Origin: Haliclystus octoradiatus
Lineage: Eukaryota > Cnidaria > Staurozoa > Stauromedusae > Haliclystidae
Length of the DNA: 64,000 bases
Reading direction: 5' to 3'
Assembly: GCA_916610825.1 (NCBI GenBank)
Contig: OU744451.1
Span: 14,867,905 to 14,931,904 of the forward strand
Shown here: positions 32,680-44,830 of the stretch, piece after piece
How positions within the stretch are numbered: the first letter of the stretch is position 1
Layout of the letters: every line of letters starts with the position of its first letter
The notes under the pieces: generated by a model
The model's database searches: none
Told to the model about the DNA's origin: nothing
What the model saw: the letters and a program-made list of their open reading frames with translations, nothing else
Translations under genes and position numbers: made by a program

Positions 32680-34712
32680 TAAACACAGGGAGATCCAGAC
32701 ATATTATTCCAGACATGATACCTTATGGGACATGTAACATGTAACATGTAACAAATAGTTGATTATTCAAAGTTTGAAGCCGTTCTGATAAGAAATATCG
32801 GAGATAACGATATATTTCCATAACTGGTCATAATAAAAAGGTTGTAGTGACGTCAGGGCCTCTTCCTGCAAAATCCATGCGCAGGTGCGGATCCAGGAAT
32901 TATGCTGTCTGTTGCTTTAGGGTGAAGCCCCTCTGAGGAGGAGGGCGTAGGCCCTTCCCATCTAAGGACGTCTGGGTGCATGCTCCCCATGAAAAATTCT
33001 TGAAAATAGGATGCTTTCTAGCTCTTTAACTGCCTCCATATATATCGGAAGACCACTCCTCAGAAACAAATTCTGCATCAATGATTTTTGGTAATTTCCT
33101 TCAATTTATTTATTTTTCCAAGAGGAAGCTATAGTGCATTTATTAGGAACTCATTTCTTTTGATAAATGTTTTCATTATGAATATGTCATACGCTGTAAA
33201 ATGATTAAATTATGGAGCTCAGCGATTACGCCTTGCAGTTTGTTCTCTGCTACTTTTGATTAACACTAAAGCCCCGGCCAAATGTACCAACATTTTACCA
33301 TCTTTTTCACAACATCGATGTTGTGAAAATGCTGGCTTCATTTGGTCACCCCACCCAGCATTTGGCCAGCATTTTCAAAACATTGAGCGAAATTTTTATC
33401 ATTTTTGCTGGCAAAATGTTGGCTTCATGGCAGCATTTGGCCACCCCAGCAAACAAATTTCAACAAATTTTGGTGTTGGATTTGGTGGCTGGCACTTTGA
33501 AGATGATCAAAATTTTGCCAACATACTATTGTTCTCTTCGATGTTGTGAAAATGCTGGCTTCGTTTGGCCACCCGAGCCAGAATTTTCACAGCCTTTGAC
33601 ACATCCAATTTCAAAGAAAAAAGTCTCCACAATTGGTCAATGATTACGTAATGCTTTTAATTAGTCAAGTAATGACAACAGTTAGGCGCGAAAGTCTTGC
33701 CATGAAAATTTTGATTTATCATCGAAAAATACAAATAATAAAGTTTGACATTTTATGTAGCAGTTTTTGCTCTTTATTCCAAATTCTCAAATGATTTTAA
33801 AGTGTATATCCCAGATATTGGGAGATTGGTTCATTACATAAAGAAAAAATTTCTATTCGTACATGATCTTCTTGTGGTTTTACTCTGCACGATCATTTCT
33901 CTTTCAAAAATGCAGTCAAAATTACGATTTTGGGCTAATTTTGTGTCTCACTCTTTTTCCTCCAACAGGAACCCGTTTATATTAACAAGAGAGTTTACAC
34001 CAGAAAAACACTAAACGTTTAACTTATCTGTCTCTAAATAAAAAACAGCTCAACCAAATAACAATCTGCTTTCGGAATGAAGTTTTCAATGTTCAGCTGA
34101 AGATTTAGAGCTATATTTGATCAATATTCAAGATCCAGGTATAAAGATACAAGTCTCTGAAATCAAAAGTTCTTAATTTTGTACTTTTCTCACGCAAGTG
34201 CATGCGATTAACATCTCTTTACGACTTCATCTACAAGTACAATGTACGTCATCCTTCATAATTGAATAAGTTAGCAATATTGAAATTAACACATCAGTTC
34301 TTTTCTGACGTAATTTCAGAGAATCAAGATCCAAGTACGTGAGATGATCTTGATAGGACAATTCACTATGTGAACCATTTAAACAACGCCAGCAAATAAC
34401 TTTGGTAAAATGGCGTTGCACCTTCTAAAGCTTTGCACTATCTTTACTAAGATGTGGGTTAAATGTAGGTTTGGCGTATTCGATTTTGGGATGTACGTAG
34501 GTAGTGTCTGGATGTAATAGAATTTTCAAGTTTATTTGACTTAAATATAATATACAATTTGTAACGTAATATACAATTTGCAACGAAATGCGCTTTTCGA
34601 GCAATATATTTACAATGGGTACCAGATTTTAATTCTGGGGATATTAACGAACATCCAAGTTACGAACATGATCAATGACAGTTTTAATTTGTTTATTTTG
34701 CATAACGTATGT
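32680..34712. other. Intergenic with short repeats
   Basis: ACATGTA repeats lie at 32735-32755. Around 33280-33600 a motif (AAAATGCTGGCTTC) recurs with TTTGGxCACCC blocks. The frames at 33256-33643 and 33745-34014 follow these repeats and have no family motif. No gene supported. Confidence 0.45.
33304..33329. repeat. 26-bp perfect palindrome
   Basis: The half-site TTTTCACAACATC is followed directly by its reverse complement. Half of it recurs at 33539-33552, again leading into AAAATGCTGGCTTC. Confidence 0.85.
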
Positions 34713-34818
34713 AGTGCATGGATTTCGATTTTCAAGGTGCATAACAAAACATTTATCTTATAGCGATTTTTTTATTTTTTTATCAATAGCGACCCCTTAG
34801 GATTATATTGGTGTCTCA

Positions 34819-35689
34819 GGCTAGGGTTATATGGACGCACTGAACTCAATTGATTCATTCATTCGAATTAAATCTCATGATAGCGCGCTTCGTATAACAT
34901 CATTCGGTTCATCAACATTCCTCAAAAAACATTAAATGCGTCAAACTAACTCCGCACGTCAAGGCTTGACGTGCGGAGCTCTTCTCCATGAATTAAGTTC
35001 ATCGCCGCGTTATACGAGCGAGCTATCATCGCACCGAACTAAATACATTCGACTCACGGTGCCGTGACTGAGCTCCTATATCTACCTTATATGGCAATAA
35101 ACCGGGGGATGTGCAAATCATAAATTATTTTAAAGGATGTTTCCATGGCAATACGATAGAAATAACATCGCTTTTGGGATGTTGTTATGGTTTATATGAT
35201 TGAAAGATGGCTGACAGGGAAGCTGATGTTTTCCAAAATCATGATTTAAAACATTTTAAAACGTTTTATTTTAGTCAATCACAATGCATCAGCACTAGAA
35301 TTCGGGGTCGCTTTTATCATAATATGTTATTATAATGGACATTTGCATTTAATTTTCTCTGAGTACTATGCCTTGATAGAACAAAAACTGTCTCCCATAA
35401 AAATGCTTGCAAACCTATGAGATTACTACTTCATACAAGTTTCAAACTATAGATAGGCAAAATAGAACGGAAAAATCGCTGAAAATGAAAAATAATGCGA
35501 ACAAAACACTCTGGTTTCAAACCATGCGGTATAATTCCAAGAAAACTACTTCCTATCACGTGACATTTTGGACAGTTTTTAAAGATCGTCGACATTCGGT
35601 TCGTCTGTATAACCCCAAATGCGAATTTAATGCAATTCGGTGTCGCACCTAATTCGAATTGAGTTCGGTGCGTCCATATAACCCTAGCC
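34819..35689. mobile_element. 871-bp non-autonomous DNA transposon
   Basis: The ends are 22-bp perfect inverted repeats starting GGCTAGGGTTATATGGACG, extended to 33 bp with one mismatch. TCA is duplicated (34816-34818 and 35690-35692). The empty site is visible in the other repeat copy near 25938 (GTGTCTCATTC). A 3-bp duplication of TNA form and GG-starting ends resemble PIF/Harbinger elements; inferred. An internal inverted repeat (arm CTCCGCACGTCAAG, from 34950) is present. No ORF of note. Confidence 0.85.
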
Positions 35690-36032
35690 TCACTCTTTTT
35701 CGGCCACCAGGAATCTATGACGCACAAAAGTGGACAAAAGGAGTCGATAATTAATTTAATAGTCGAGAAATAAAATCACATGGTGAGAAAATAACGAAAG
35801 GGGTTTGAGAATTTATTTCATGGCCGAGAATAGAAAATTGCATTGTGAGAAAATAATAAAAGAGGTCGAGAATGGATATGTATGACGGTCGAGAATGTAA
35901 AGTCACCTGGCGAAAAAATAGTTTGTTTGATAGTTGAGAATTTATTTTGAAAAAGGTTGTCGAGAAATTATTATTTTCATAGTTGAGAAATTACTATTTA
36001 GTTAGTTGAGATATTATTATTTTGATAGTTAA

Positions 36033-36748
36033 AAAGAGAATACTGACTGCGGAACATTGCACACTCAACCAACTCATACGTCAACGATTTAAAAAAGCTT
36101 TTAGAAAGGCTGCCGTGCGTGTGAGTGAGACTCGTTTTATTATTCTGGCAGTATGTTGATTTTATGGTAGAGTATTTCAATTGAACAAATCAGTATCACA
36201 ACTTGACACATTTTGGTTTCATTATTTTGTCACGTTCTGGACTAGAATGTGTTGTTTACTGTGTGATCAACAGTATAAAAACATAAAAATATGATATGCA
36301 GGAGCATTTTAGTCCGATCAGTTCGATTGATATGTTGAACGAAAAGTAACACTAAACAAGAACCTGTTTTCATATTTTGAAATTCGTTATAAAGCCTAAT
36401 CCTTTTGTTTCTTGACATCTTGAGTCATCTTGCGTATCGACGATCGTTCTTATTCATGTTTTTGATGTAACAATCGGTCCATTAAAGCTTGCCAGCTCAT
36501 TAAAGGCAACTTCAGTAAATATAAAAAACTATGCGAATCTGAGTTTATTGCATGGAATAGATCGTTATTTGAAAACATTGACTCGTTGATGATTGTCACG
36601 AGTTCACGGCTCCAACATTTGTTACTGTCTCTTGTTTTTGATTATTTCGTTCAAAACAGTTCTGCCAACTTTGTTTCAAACGAGTACTTGAATTTGGTAT
36701 GAAGAATTCAAGTTGCTCGCGTAACGTTCCCCGGTCAATATTCTCCCT
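36033..36748. mobile_element. 716-bp non-autonomous piggyBac-like element
   Basis: Flanked by TTAA (36029-36032 and 36749-36752). The left end is AAAGAGAATACTGACTGCGG. The right end reverse-complemented is AGGGAGAATATTGACCGGGG, close to the left end and to the element at 31003. The uninterrupted repeat copy shows the corresponding site near 26232. No transposase. Confidence 0.82.
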
Positions 36749-37168
36749 TTAAGAAATTACCATTTTGTTAGTCGTCGAGAGTTTAATACTTTGATAATCG
36801 AGGTACTGCATTATAAAATTGAGAATAGAGTTCTGAATAGAATCGATCCATGGAAAATACAAATAACGTACCTACCTAGCAATATTTTTACCTGTAAATA
36901 CTAGATGATAGATCAATTAAGCAAGATCCAGCACATTGCTAAATTGGATCTTTTTGTGTTCAGTACATTGTAATCGCCAAATACAGATTACATTGAGATT
37001 TATTTTAACACCGAGATAACACGAGAAAAGAACAAACTCTTGTAGTTTTGATAATTTTTTTACCGTTTTTCTGATAGTTAATAAACAACAATAAAAATTA
37101 TGATGTGATAAATCTAACATAAATATAGTAATTAATTAATTGAGTTGTTTACATTCAAATACCTTTGG

Positions 37169-37443
37169 TGTAGCGTTGGGCGCTATCTTTGTCTATCTTT
37201 AATAATTAATAATTTTTTGAATACAAGTATGAATGATACGTATAATTTACTTCAAATGGTTAAACTCATAAACTCAGTTCTTCTCTCAATCAATTAAATC
37301 ACGACTGATTTTAAAACATAAAACACACACAGTTCATCTATTTTACTTGATCAATATTGGTTCCGTTTAGTAATACAAATATATACAAACAATGACAAAC
37401 GTGTCACTAAAGGTAAATCAATATATACAAAATCGCATTAACA
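37169..37443 (-). repeat. Candidate 3' LTR of BEL/Pao element 2
   Basis: On the element strand a purine-rich AGGGGTGAGAA is followed by TGTTAATGCG, and about 275 bases later comes CGCTACA. That is how a 3' LTR would start and end. I could not find a matching 5' LTR at the other end, so this is tentative. Confidence 0.35.
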
Positions 37444-37544
37444 TTCTCACCCCTAATGAGCGACTGAGCTCATTACAATAGGATAAGGCGATTTTCAAAT
37501 TCAATCCTTCTGTTTGTTCTATTAAAATTTTAAAAATATGCCTT

Positions 37545-40500
37545 TTATTTATCAGAACATTCGAGTGAACATAACTTTGTGACAGGGCGCACAAGTTCTG
37601 TATTGCGTGTTCTAACCTTAACTGTGCGCACGCAACCATCTTTGCCGGGAAATGTTTGAATAATCCTACCAAATGGCCAATGATTTCTTGGAGAAACATC
37701 ATCAGTAATGATCACTAGGTCGTTGACAGCAAAGTTCTTCTCCTTCTGGGTGCATTTGCGTCTCGGCTGTAAGAAAGGTAAATATTGTTTCACCCACTTT
37801 TTCCAAAATTGGTTAGCATTGAATCGAGCTTGACGCCATCTCTTTCTTGAATGATTGTCATTTTCATCAAATATTCCAGGTGGCAATGGAGGTCCATGAT
37901 GTTGCATCAATAGATGGTTGGGAGTCAGTGGTTCTTCATCAGTTGGATCGTCACTGATTGCTGTAAGTGGGCGACTGTTCAAGATTGACTCTATTTCTGT
38001 TAACAGCGTGGACAATGTTTCATCGTGTAGAAGTGCGGTGCCAATAGTTGTCTTCATGATGTTTCGAACTGATATTATTATTCTTTCCCATACACCACCC
38101 ATGTGACTTGCAGCAGGAGGGTTGAAACACCAAGTTACTTCTTGTTTCTTGAGGAATGTGTTAATCTTGCTTTGATTCAGCTCTTTTAAGCTTTTTCTTA
38201 ATTCGTTGTTTGCACCTCTGAAGTTTGTGCCGTTATCACTATGCATCTCCTTTGGTGATCCTCTTCTGCAGATGAACTTTCTCAAGCAGTTTATGAACGA
38301 GTCTGTTTCTAAGGTATATGACATCTCCAAATGAACAGCTCTGGAGTTGAGACATGTAACGAGACAGCCATATCTCTTGGTGTGACTTCTTCCTATTTTT
38401 ACCAGAAAAGGACCAAAGTAATCCACTCCTGTATAGGCAAATGGTGGCTCGAAAGGTGTTAGATGAAAAGCTGGTAAGGGTGCCATCAATTGTGTTTGCT
38501 TTCTTGCATTTAATTTCAAACATTTGAAACAGTTTCTTTTCAGCTACTTAGCTTCATTTCTGCCCCCAATGATCCAATATATCCGCCGCAGAGACGTCAG
38601 CATATGATTTGGAACAGCATGACCAAGTACAATATGAAAGTGTTGAAATATCAAATGACTGACGTGATGTTTTCTTGGTAGAATTGTTGGATGTCGTGCT
38701 TGATATGATGTTGGTGCGGCATCAACTCTACCTTCTACTCTCAATGTGTTATTTTCAAAGCATGGATGCAGAGGTGCTAGCTTGCTTGTACGTTGTACTT
38801 GCATCCCTTTCTGTAGTGACTGTATTTCACTCTGGAAGGACTGGATTTGAACTATTTGTATAATTTTCTCTTCTGCTTTTTCTAGTTCCAATGAGGTGAC
38901 ACCATCAGTTACAATTTGTTTGTCTCTGTGTTCAAATTTGCATTTCAAATATGACTTAAATCTTGTTAACCAGGCGATTGATGTCTTGAGTTTTGACCAA
39001 GACGAATATTGTTCGAACAATTGATTTATTGTATGATTTTCATTACAGGATAACATATTTACTTGTGCATGTTGCTTAATCTCAGGATTATCTGAATCAA
39101 TTTCACCAAGGACTTTCGGAGGTTGTGGCCATTCAGCTTCTTCCTTCTGCAAAAATTGTGGACCACTTATCCATTGTGACTTGTTTATCAGTTGGTCCAT
39201 TGTCAATCCTCTTGATGCATCGTCAGCTGGATTTTGCTTTGTTGGAACATGATGCCACTGTTCAGATGTTGTTTGTTCTTTAATTTCAGAGATTCTGTTA
39301 GCTACAAAATTGTAGAATCTTTTGCTTACATTTCTTAGAAATTGTAGCACAATTGTTGAGTCCGTCCAAAAGGTGTTCTTATTGATGTTAATATCCTTTA
39401 ACTTATGTAAATCTTCTAGCCAACAATTCCAAATATTTAGATGTTCTGATTTCAAGGGGTCATCCCAATCCACTTTATCCTTCCATAATTGTTGCATTAA
39501 TAACTTTGCCTTTAAGGTATAAGGTGATAAAAATTCCAATGGGTCATACATGGTACTTACTAATGACAGAACTCCTCTCTTTGTGGATGGTTTCTTATTT
39601 TCACTGGTTGGAAAGGTAAAATAGTCTCTTTCTGTGTCGAGGTGAACTCCAAGGGTTCTTTCAATAGGCAGTTCTTCAAAGTCAAGATTTAATGTGGGCA
39701 TTGCTCTTTCCTCTACAGCTATGGTTGCAAGGACATCTTTATGGTTGCTGGACCATTTAGTTAGATTGAATCCACAATATTTTAATAGATCTTTTACTTC
39801 AGATTCTAAATGGATTGCTTCTTCTTTCGTCTCTACCGCTACTAGTAAATCGTCTACATAGAAATTTCTCAGGACAGCATTGATGATTTCTTCCTTGAAT
39901 TTTCCTCTGTTGTCTTCTGCTGTTCTCTTTAGAGCATATGATGCACAGAAAGGTGACGAGGTGGCACCAAATATGTGGACAAGCATCTTATAACATACAC
40001 TGGAATTATTGAAATCATCACCCTCCCACCACAGGAAACGGAGAGCATCTGTATCTTTGAGGTCAACTCGCACTTGTACGAACATTGCTTTGATATCTGC
40101 GGTGAGTGTGATTTTGCCTGTTCTAAATCTAGTAAGGACTCCAATCAAATTATTAACCAAGTCTGGTCCTTGTAATAAGGCACTATTCAATGATATACCT
40201 TTACTTTTAGCAGCTGCATCAAAGACGACTCTAATATTCTTCTTGTTTGGATTAACTACTGCGTGATGTGGAAGATACCAAACTTTTGTTTCTGCATCAT
40301 TCAAATGTTCATGTGGTACCTTCATTGCATAACATTTTGTCAGATATTCAGTTATTATGTTTTTGTATTCTTCGTGAAATTTCCCATCAGTTATCATTTT
40401 CTTCGCAAGGGATTTCAGCCTGCTTCATGCTACATGTTTGTTACTTGGGAGGGGTTCTGCTCTTTTCCATGGGAGGCCCATCTGGTAATGACCATTCACA

Positions 40501-41345
40501 AATTTGATGGATTCTTGACATGACTGTAGTGCTTTGCGGTCATTTTGAGAATATCCTGCATCACTTTCCAGCTTGCTACCTATTGAATCCATCTCCCAGA
40601 AAAATTTTGCCATTTGTGATGACAGGTCACCTTCGTCAATAGCTTGAGTTACATGTGAGTGATATGGTTCAGGAGAGTCACTTCTGTTGAGTGGTCCCAT
40701 TATTAACCAACCAAGTACAGTTTCAATTGCCCACGGTTGATTATTATTTCCTTTTTTGTGGTTCAATGGGATAAGGGCATCAGGGCAGCATGTTCCTATC
40801 AGTAGGAGAACAGAATTTCCTTTCAAATTGGGAAAACTTATGTCCTTCAAGTGGTCCCATTTAGTTACATCTATTTCCTTCACCCCTTTGCTGGTAATAT
40901 TCAGGAACTTAACTGTCCAAACAGGTTCTAATTTTATCATCTGTTGGTCTTCATTAATTTTTGAAATGTTCACATTTGTTTTCTTTGCCTTAACTTGTTG
41001 GCCGCTGTTACTGACAGTTGTTAGGGACATGTTGCCTTCGTTTCCAACTACTCCTATTTTGTTTAACACCCAGTCTTCACACAAATTTACATTGGATGCA
41101 GAGTCTAGAACTGCATAAATATCTAGACTCCCTTTTGGGCCATGTATACGTATGGGAATTGTCTGCATTAGAGTATGCGAGGTAGTTACATTTGTATTTG
41201 CTGTTGCTTGGCAACGGTTTACTGTTGGCTCGAGTGTAGGTGTGACGTCATTGTTTTCTTCTGCAACAGCGCTGGCATTTACTTGTGAGCCTGCCCCTGT
41301 TGTTCTGCAGGGCGATGTAATAAAGCGGCATGCCGTTTTTGACAA
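37545..41345 (-). pseudogene. BEL/Pao element 2 Pol (protease, RT, RNase H, integrase)
   Basis: One reading frame spans 41345 to 37545 with only two nonsense codons, a TGA at about 40425 and a TAG at about 38544. Order: A17-type aspartic protease with YAVLDSASNVNLCEDW; RT with TADIKAMFVQVRV, FGATSSPFCAS and the catalytic FYVDDLL (about 39860); RNase H with FWTDSTIVLQFL and TKQNPADDASRG; integrase zinc region HxxxxH with NCFKC; integrase core with GVDYFGPF, MHSDNGTNF and GGVWERI supplying Asp, Asp and Glu. The DUF5641-like tail has FGRIIQTFPGKDGCVRTVKV and PVTKLC. All catalytic residues remain, so the element was active not long before its stops arose. Confidence 0.9.
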
Positions 41346-42897
41346 TTTTCAACTTTACATTTTACCAAGCTGTAACATTCCTTTGATGTATGACGTGGCT
41401 TTAAAAATCGGAAACACAAGGCTTTGGATCTAACAAAATCAAATCGCTTTTGCAATTCCATTGCTTTGAATTGGATGCATTCGTCCAGTTTATGATTGTC
41501 ATCACATAAACTGCAAACTCGAATATATGTGGACTTATTTTCCGCCGCTTTCTCTGTTTGGTTTGTTGTCATCGTTGTAAACGAATTGGCGTTTAAATTG
41601 TTTTTCGATGGTTTCTGGATTTGGTTGATCTGGCTTTGGTTAGTTTGAGTTTTCAATCTGCCAAATATTGGTTCATTTAATGCCTTGGCTTGGCGATCAA
41701 GAATTTTGATTAGGTGGTCAATTGTTGGTTTAGTTTTTACTTCCCGAAGCTTGCCGACTTCGTTCATCCATTTATTTATGATGTTTTCAGGTGTTTTTGC
41801 GACAATTTTAAAAATGTCATCATTTGAAATTTCACTCATGCAGTTCAAATTCGCAAGAGTATTTCGAGCTGATCTGACTTTGTCGACGAATTCCCGGAAC
41901 AAAATGGCGTTTCCAGGTTTAACTGGCTTGCAGTCTGTTATTGATTTAAGACATGCGTTTACAATGGAAAATTCTTGTCCATACCTTTCGTCCAAACAAT
42001 CCAGCGCTTGTTTCAATTTGCCTGGACCAGCAGTTTCATACCCTTGTACTGCTGTCAGAGCTGGTCCAGATACAAATTGAAGAAGCCGAGACATTTTTTG
42101 AGCTTCACTCAGTGGTTTATCTAGCACCAGTTCTTGGAAACGACATTTAAACCTTGGATATTCTATGGTTTCACCCGAAAACTTGACAGTTTCTGGTGTT
42201 GGCAATTCATATGTCGTACTTATTCGCTGAATTGCTAACAAAGCTTCTTGTAGTGCAATATCTGCCATTGGTATGGATGGTCGCGCCGCTTCAGTAAAAT
42301 CAGTTTTTTCAGTCGTGCTGTTTGTTTTTGTTTGTAACTCAGGCATTACAGTCTTACTGAAATTATGTTTTGTTGTCTTAGATTTAACAATGCTATTTGT
42401 TCTAGACGTACTATCCTCGTCTGAGTTTGATGAAGAGCTACTGTTATCACTATAAATTTCACTAAGGATGTCTAATTGTTCTTCAGCCATGTCAATTTTA
42501 TTGGCTGCTTCTAGTTGAGCGTCTAAAAGCTCAGTTTTGATTTGGGCCTTCTGTCGTGCTATTTCTAACTCTAAATTTGCTTTTTTAATCTCACGTTCAG
42601 CCTTACGAACATCGGATCGTACGGATGAACGGCTTGACGTTGTTTTATTCGATACCGACTCTTGGTGTCTTCATCACTAGGTGATATTGCCGTGAATAAA
42701 TTTACATCATATATCACTAAAAGTTCATCTAATTTAGTTTCATATTTATTTTTTCTTATTATTTCTGAGCTATGTTCTTTCTTGTGAACATCATCTTCAA
42801 TGTTTGTAGTGTCCATAAATAAATCATAAATACCGACATACCGTTTCCATGTTTTGTTTAGATCACGTCTTACTTGTATTACGTCTTGCTCTTGCAT
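41279..42897 (-). pseudogene. BEL/Pao element 2 Gag
   Basis: A first frame (42897-42571) starts MQEQDVIQVRRDLNKTWKRY, a helical N-terminus. After a frame change, a charged helix (about 42600-42490) leads into 42490-41279. That frame contains VKFSGETIEYPRFKCRFQEL, the BEL Gag PxFxG block, and a zinc-knuckle region with CSLCDDNHKLDEC then CFRFLKPRHTSKEC. In CFRFLKP one knuckle Cys is Phe, unlike CFRCL in element 1. The frame overlaps the Pol frame by 67 bases with a -1 shift. I saw no classic slippery heptamer there, so an indel is as likely as programmed frameshifting. Confidence 0.82.
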
Positions 42898-43049
42898 GTT
42901 TCAGTCGAGTATATGTATAGTTATATATCAATCCTGTGGAAATTATGCACCAAATCAGAAATATAAAGCCGGATTTATCTTCTGGAGTTGACTTAATATC
43001 TTATAACTTTATCAAAAAATTTGTTATCCACGATATTACAGTATATTCA

Positions 43050-44830
43050 ATTTTTCATTGGAAACATCCAGGCTGCCAATAGATTGGCTTTTATCAAACA
43101 TTACTCCACTTTCGAAAACATTAACACCATCTAATAACCGTGGATTATATGACCCTATTAGCTTAACATCTTGTGTGTGTAAATTAATGGAGCGTTTGGT
43201 CAAATATTATTTGGTTGACCATTTAAGAAACAATGGCTACATCAGCAGATTTCAACTTGGTTATGTTTGTCTCCGATCAACAATAACACAACTTTTAACA
43301 ACTGTAAATTAATGAGCTTAAATTTTGGACTGCCATAGTTTCTGTCGATGTAATTTATTTGGATTGCTCTATAAGGCTTTTGATCCACGTCTCATTCTAA
43401 ACTATTGGATAAATTGATTGCCGCAGGTGTCAAAGGTCGGCTATTTTACTGAATAAAATGTTTTTTAATAGAAAGACTTCAAAGAACTGTTGTTAATGGA
43501 GTACATTCTGATTAGAATGAAGTGGATTCAGGAGCTCCTCAAGATTTCGTACTCGGACCAATTCTCTTTTTTGTACATAAATGACATGGTAGATATCGTC
43601 AAAGATAGCAGTATCAAATTATATGCAGATGATTGTAGACTTTACCTCCAGACTGATTCTATGACTGATCATAGAATGTTACAAGATGATTTGGATAGCA
43701 TAGATGGAGTGTGCTGAGAGAAATTAATTGACTATGGTCATACGCAAATTCAAATTATTACATTTAGGATTGAATAATGACAAACAAAAATACTCTATGA
43801 ACAACGTTGCATGGGAATCTGTATCAGAAATCAGAGACCTGGGAATTTTAATCACCTCTTTGCTTTACATTTTAAATCGCATATTCCATCTGCTATGAGA
43901 AGAGCTGAGATTCATGCAAAGATGATTCATCCTGTTTTCCGTACCCGTGACTGTTCCTTCCAAAAACAAATGTTTGTCACTTTTGTACGCTCTGTTCTTG
44001 GGTACAGTTAGCAAGTTTGGTCACCATCTCTAAAAAACATCGACTCAATAGAAGAAATTCAAAGAAAGTTTATAAAGAAAATGATTTACCATATTGATCA
44101 CAGTCAGAGTTAAGATACAATCAACGTTTTGTTATAGTATAGATCTAGATAGCCTGGAAAAAAAGATGGTTTGCTGACATGATTTTGTATTTTCAAACAA
44201 TTGATAAACTTGTTGAAGCTGATGATGAATTTATAGTTAAATTTACCCCTGAAGGACTCTTGATTAGGCCAAATTCAAATACCAATATGTATCGAAACTC
44301 TTTTTCTTACGTTGTTTAACTATATACAATTCTTTATATCTAGCTACTTGTTCGGCTTAGCTCAGATGGGAGAGCAACCGAACTTCAGATCGATCATATC
44401 TGATCGATCGACTGTGGTTCAAATCCCCCTAACGTCAACTCAGCCTTGACTTTATCTGAAATATCAAATGAGTACCATCTGAGGATGGCGGATGGAATGG
44501 TCCAGAAGGAATTGCATTGTGAGTAGCTGCGGCGCATCGTTGCGCATTGACAATCAAGACCTGTCTGCAATGAATTCTGTTGAAATTGATCTGCAATGTC
44601 GCGGCTGAGATCAACAAAGGGCGTTTAAAATCATACTCCCAGCGAAAAAAGCCACTCATCTAGAAATAGAGGAGTGGTACAGGTGCCTTCGGTAGGGCTA
44701 CACCGTCTACATTAATTACTTACTTGTTCTGAAAAAACTGTGAATAATTTTAAAATTAAACTAAATTCTGAAGAGTTATCACAATACCTTAAATATACTA
44801 TGAAATAAATATACAATTTAATATTTTAAA
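43050..44830 (+). pseudogene. CR1/Jockey-like LINE reverse transcriptase relic
   Basis: Fragments in order on the plus strand: RLPIDWLLSNITPLSK and YDPISLTSCVCKLMERLVKY (fingers); FQLGYVCLRSTITQLL; a decayed region; then IKLYADDCRLYLQTDS with the catalytic Ala-Asp-Asp near 43625. The C-terminal part has SAMRRAEIHAKMIHPVFRTR, then YSxQVWSPSLKNIDSIEEIQ (about 44008-44060). It continues across a SINE at 44354-44720 with TVNNFKIKLNSEELSQYL, the RVVxLWNSLP-type end common in such LINEs. Endonuclease and ORF1 are absent, so the copy is 5'-truncated. Many stops and shifts. It starts about 100 bases from the BEL element 2 end. Confidence 0.8.
44354..44720 (+). mobile_element. tRNA-derived SINE (367 bp)
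   Basis: The head carries an RNA polymerase III A box (TAGCTCAGATGG, 44358-44369) with a D-stem (GCTC/GAGC) and a B box (GGTTCAAATCC, 44416-44426). Between them is a perfect 9-bp hairpin (GATCGATCA, loop TATC, 44388-44409), so the anticodon or variable arm has changed. A tRNA-unrelated body follows. TACTTGTTC is duplicated at 44345-44353 and 44721-44729. The insertion splits the C-terminal frame of a LINE relic. The parent tRNA is uncertain; a Leu-like loop (TTCAGAT) is possible. Confidence 0.82.

Larger units (their letters stand above)
34713..36970 (+). repeat. Dispersed repeat, second copy with two transposon insertions
   Basis: Colinear with 25837-26455 when 34819-35689 and 36033-36748 are set aside. 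It also has about 100 bp of extra TCGAGAA-rich sequence (about 35870-35980), likely an internal expansion. Confidence 0.75.
37169..42955 (-). mobile_element. BEL/Pao retrotransposon 2, nearly full coding length
   Basis: Gag, protease, RT, RNase H and integrase are in BEL order on the minus strand. Breaks are few: two frame changes in the Gag part, and in-frame TGA and TAG stops in Pol. A primer-binding-like TTTGGTGCATAATTTCC lies at about 42937-42953 on the element strand. The 5' LTR is not visible, since a LINE relic starts about 100 bases further on, so the 5' end is probably truncated. Confidence 0.85.

Noticed and set aside
33256-33643. Two overlapping plus-strand frames of about 100 codons
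   Set aside because: They follow a recurring DNA motif and a palindrome, and neither resembles a protein.
35407-35727. Opposing frames of 81 and 98 codons
   Set aside because: Both are inside a short non-autonomous DNA transposon and partly made of its terminal repeat.
41279-41345. Programmed -1 frameshift between BEL Gag and Pol
   Set aside because: The frames overlap with the right shift, but no slippery heptamer in the correct phase is visible; an indel explains it equally well.
44351-44440. Genuine tRNA gene
   Set aside because: A and B boxes are present, but the acceptor stem does not pair and the middle hairpin is abnormal; SINE head is the better call.
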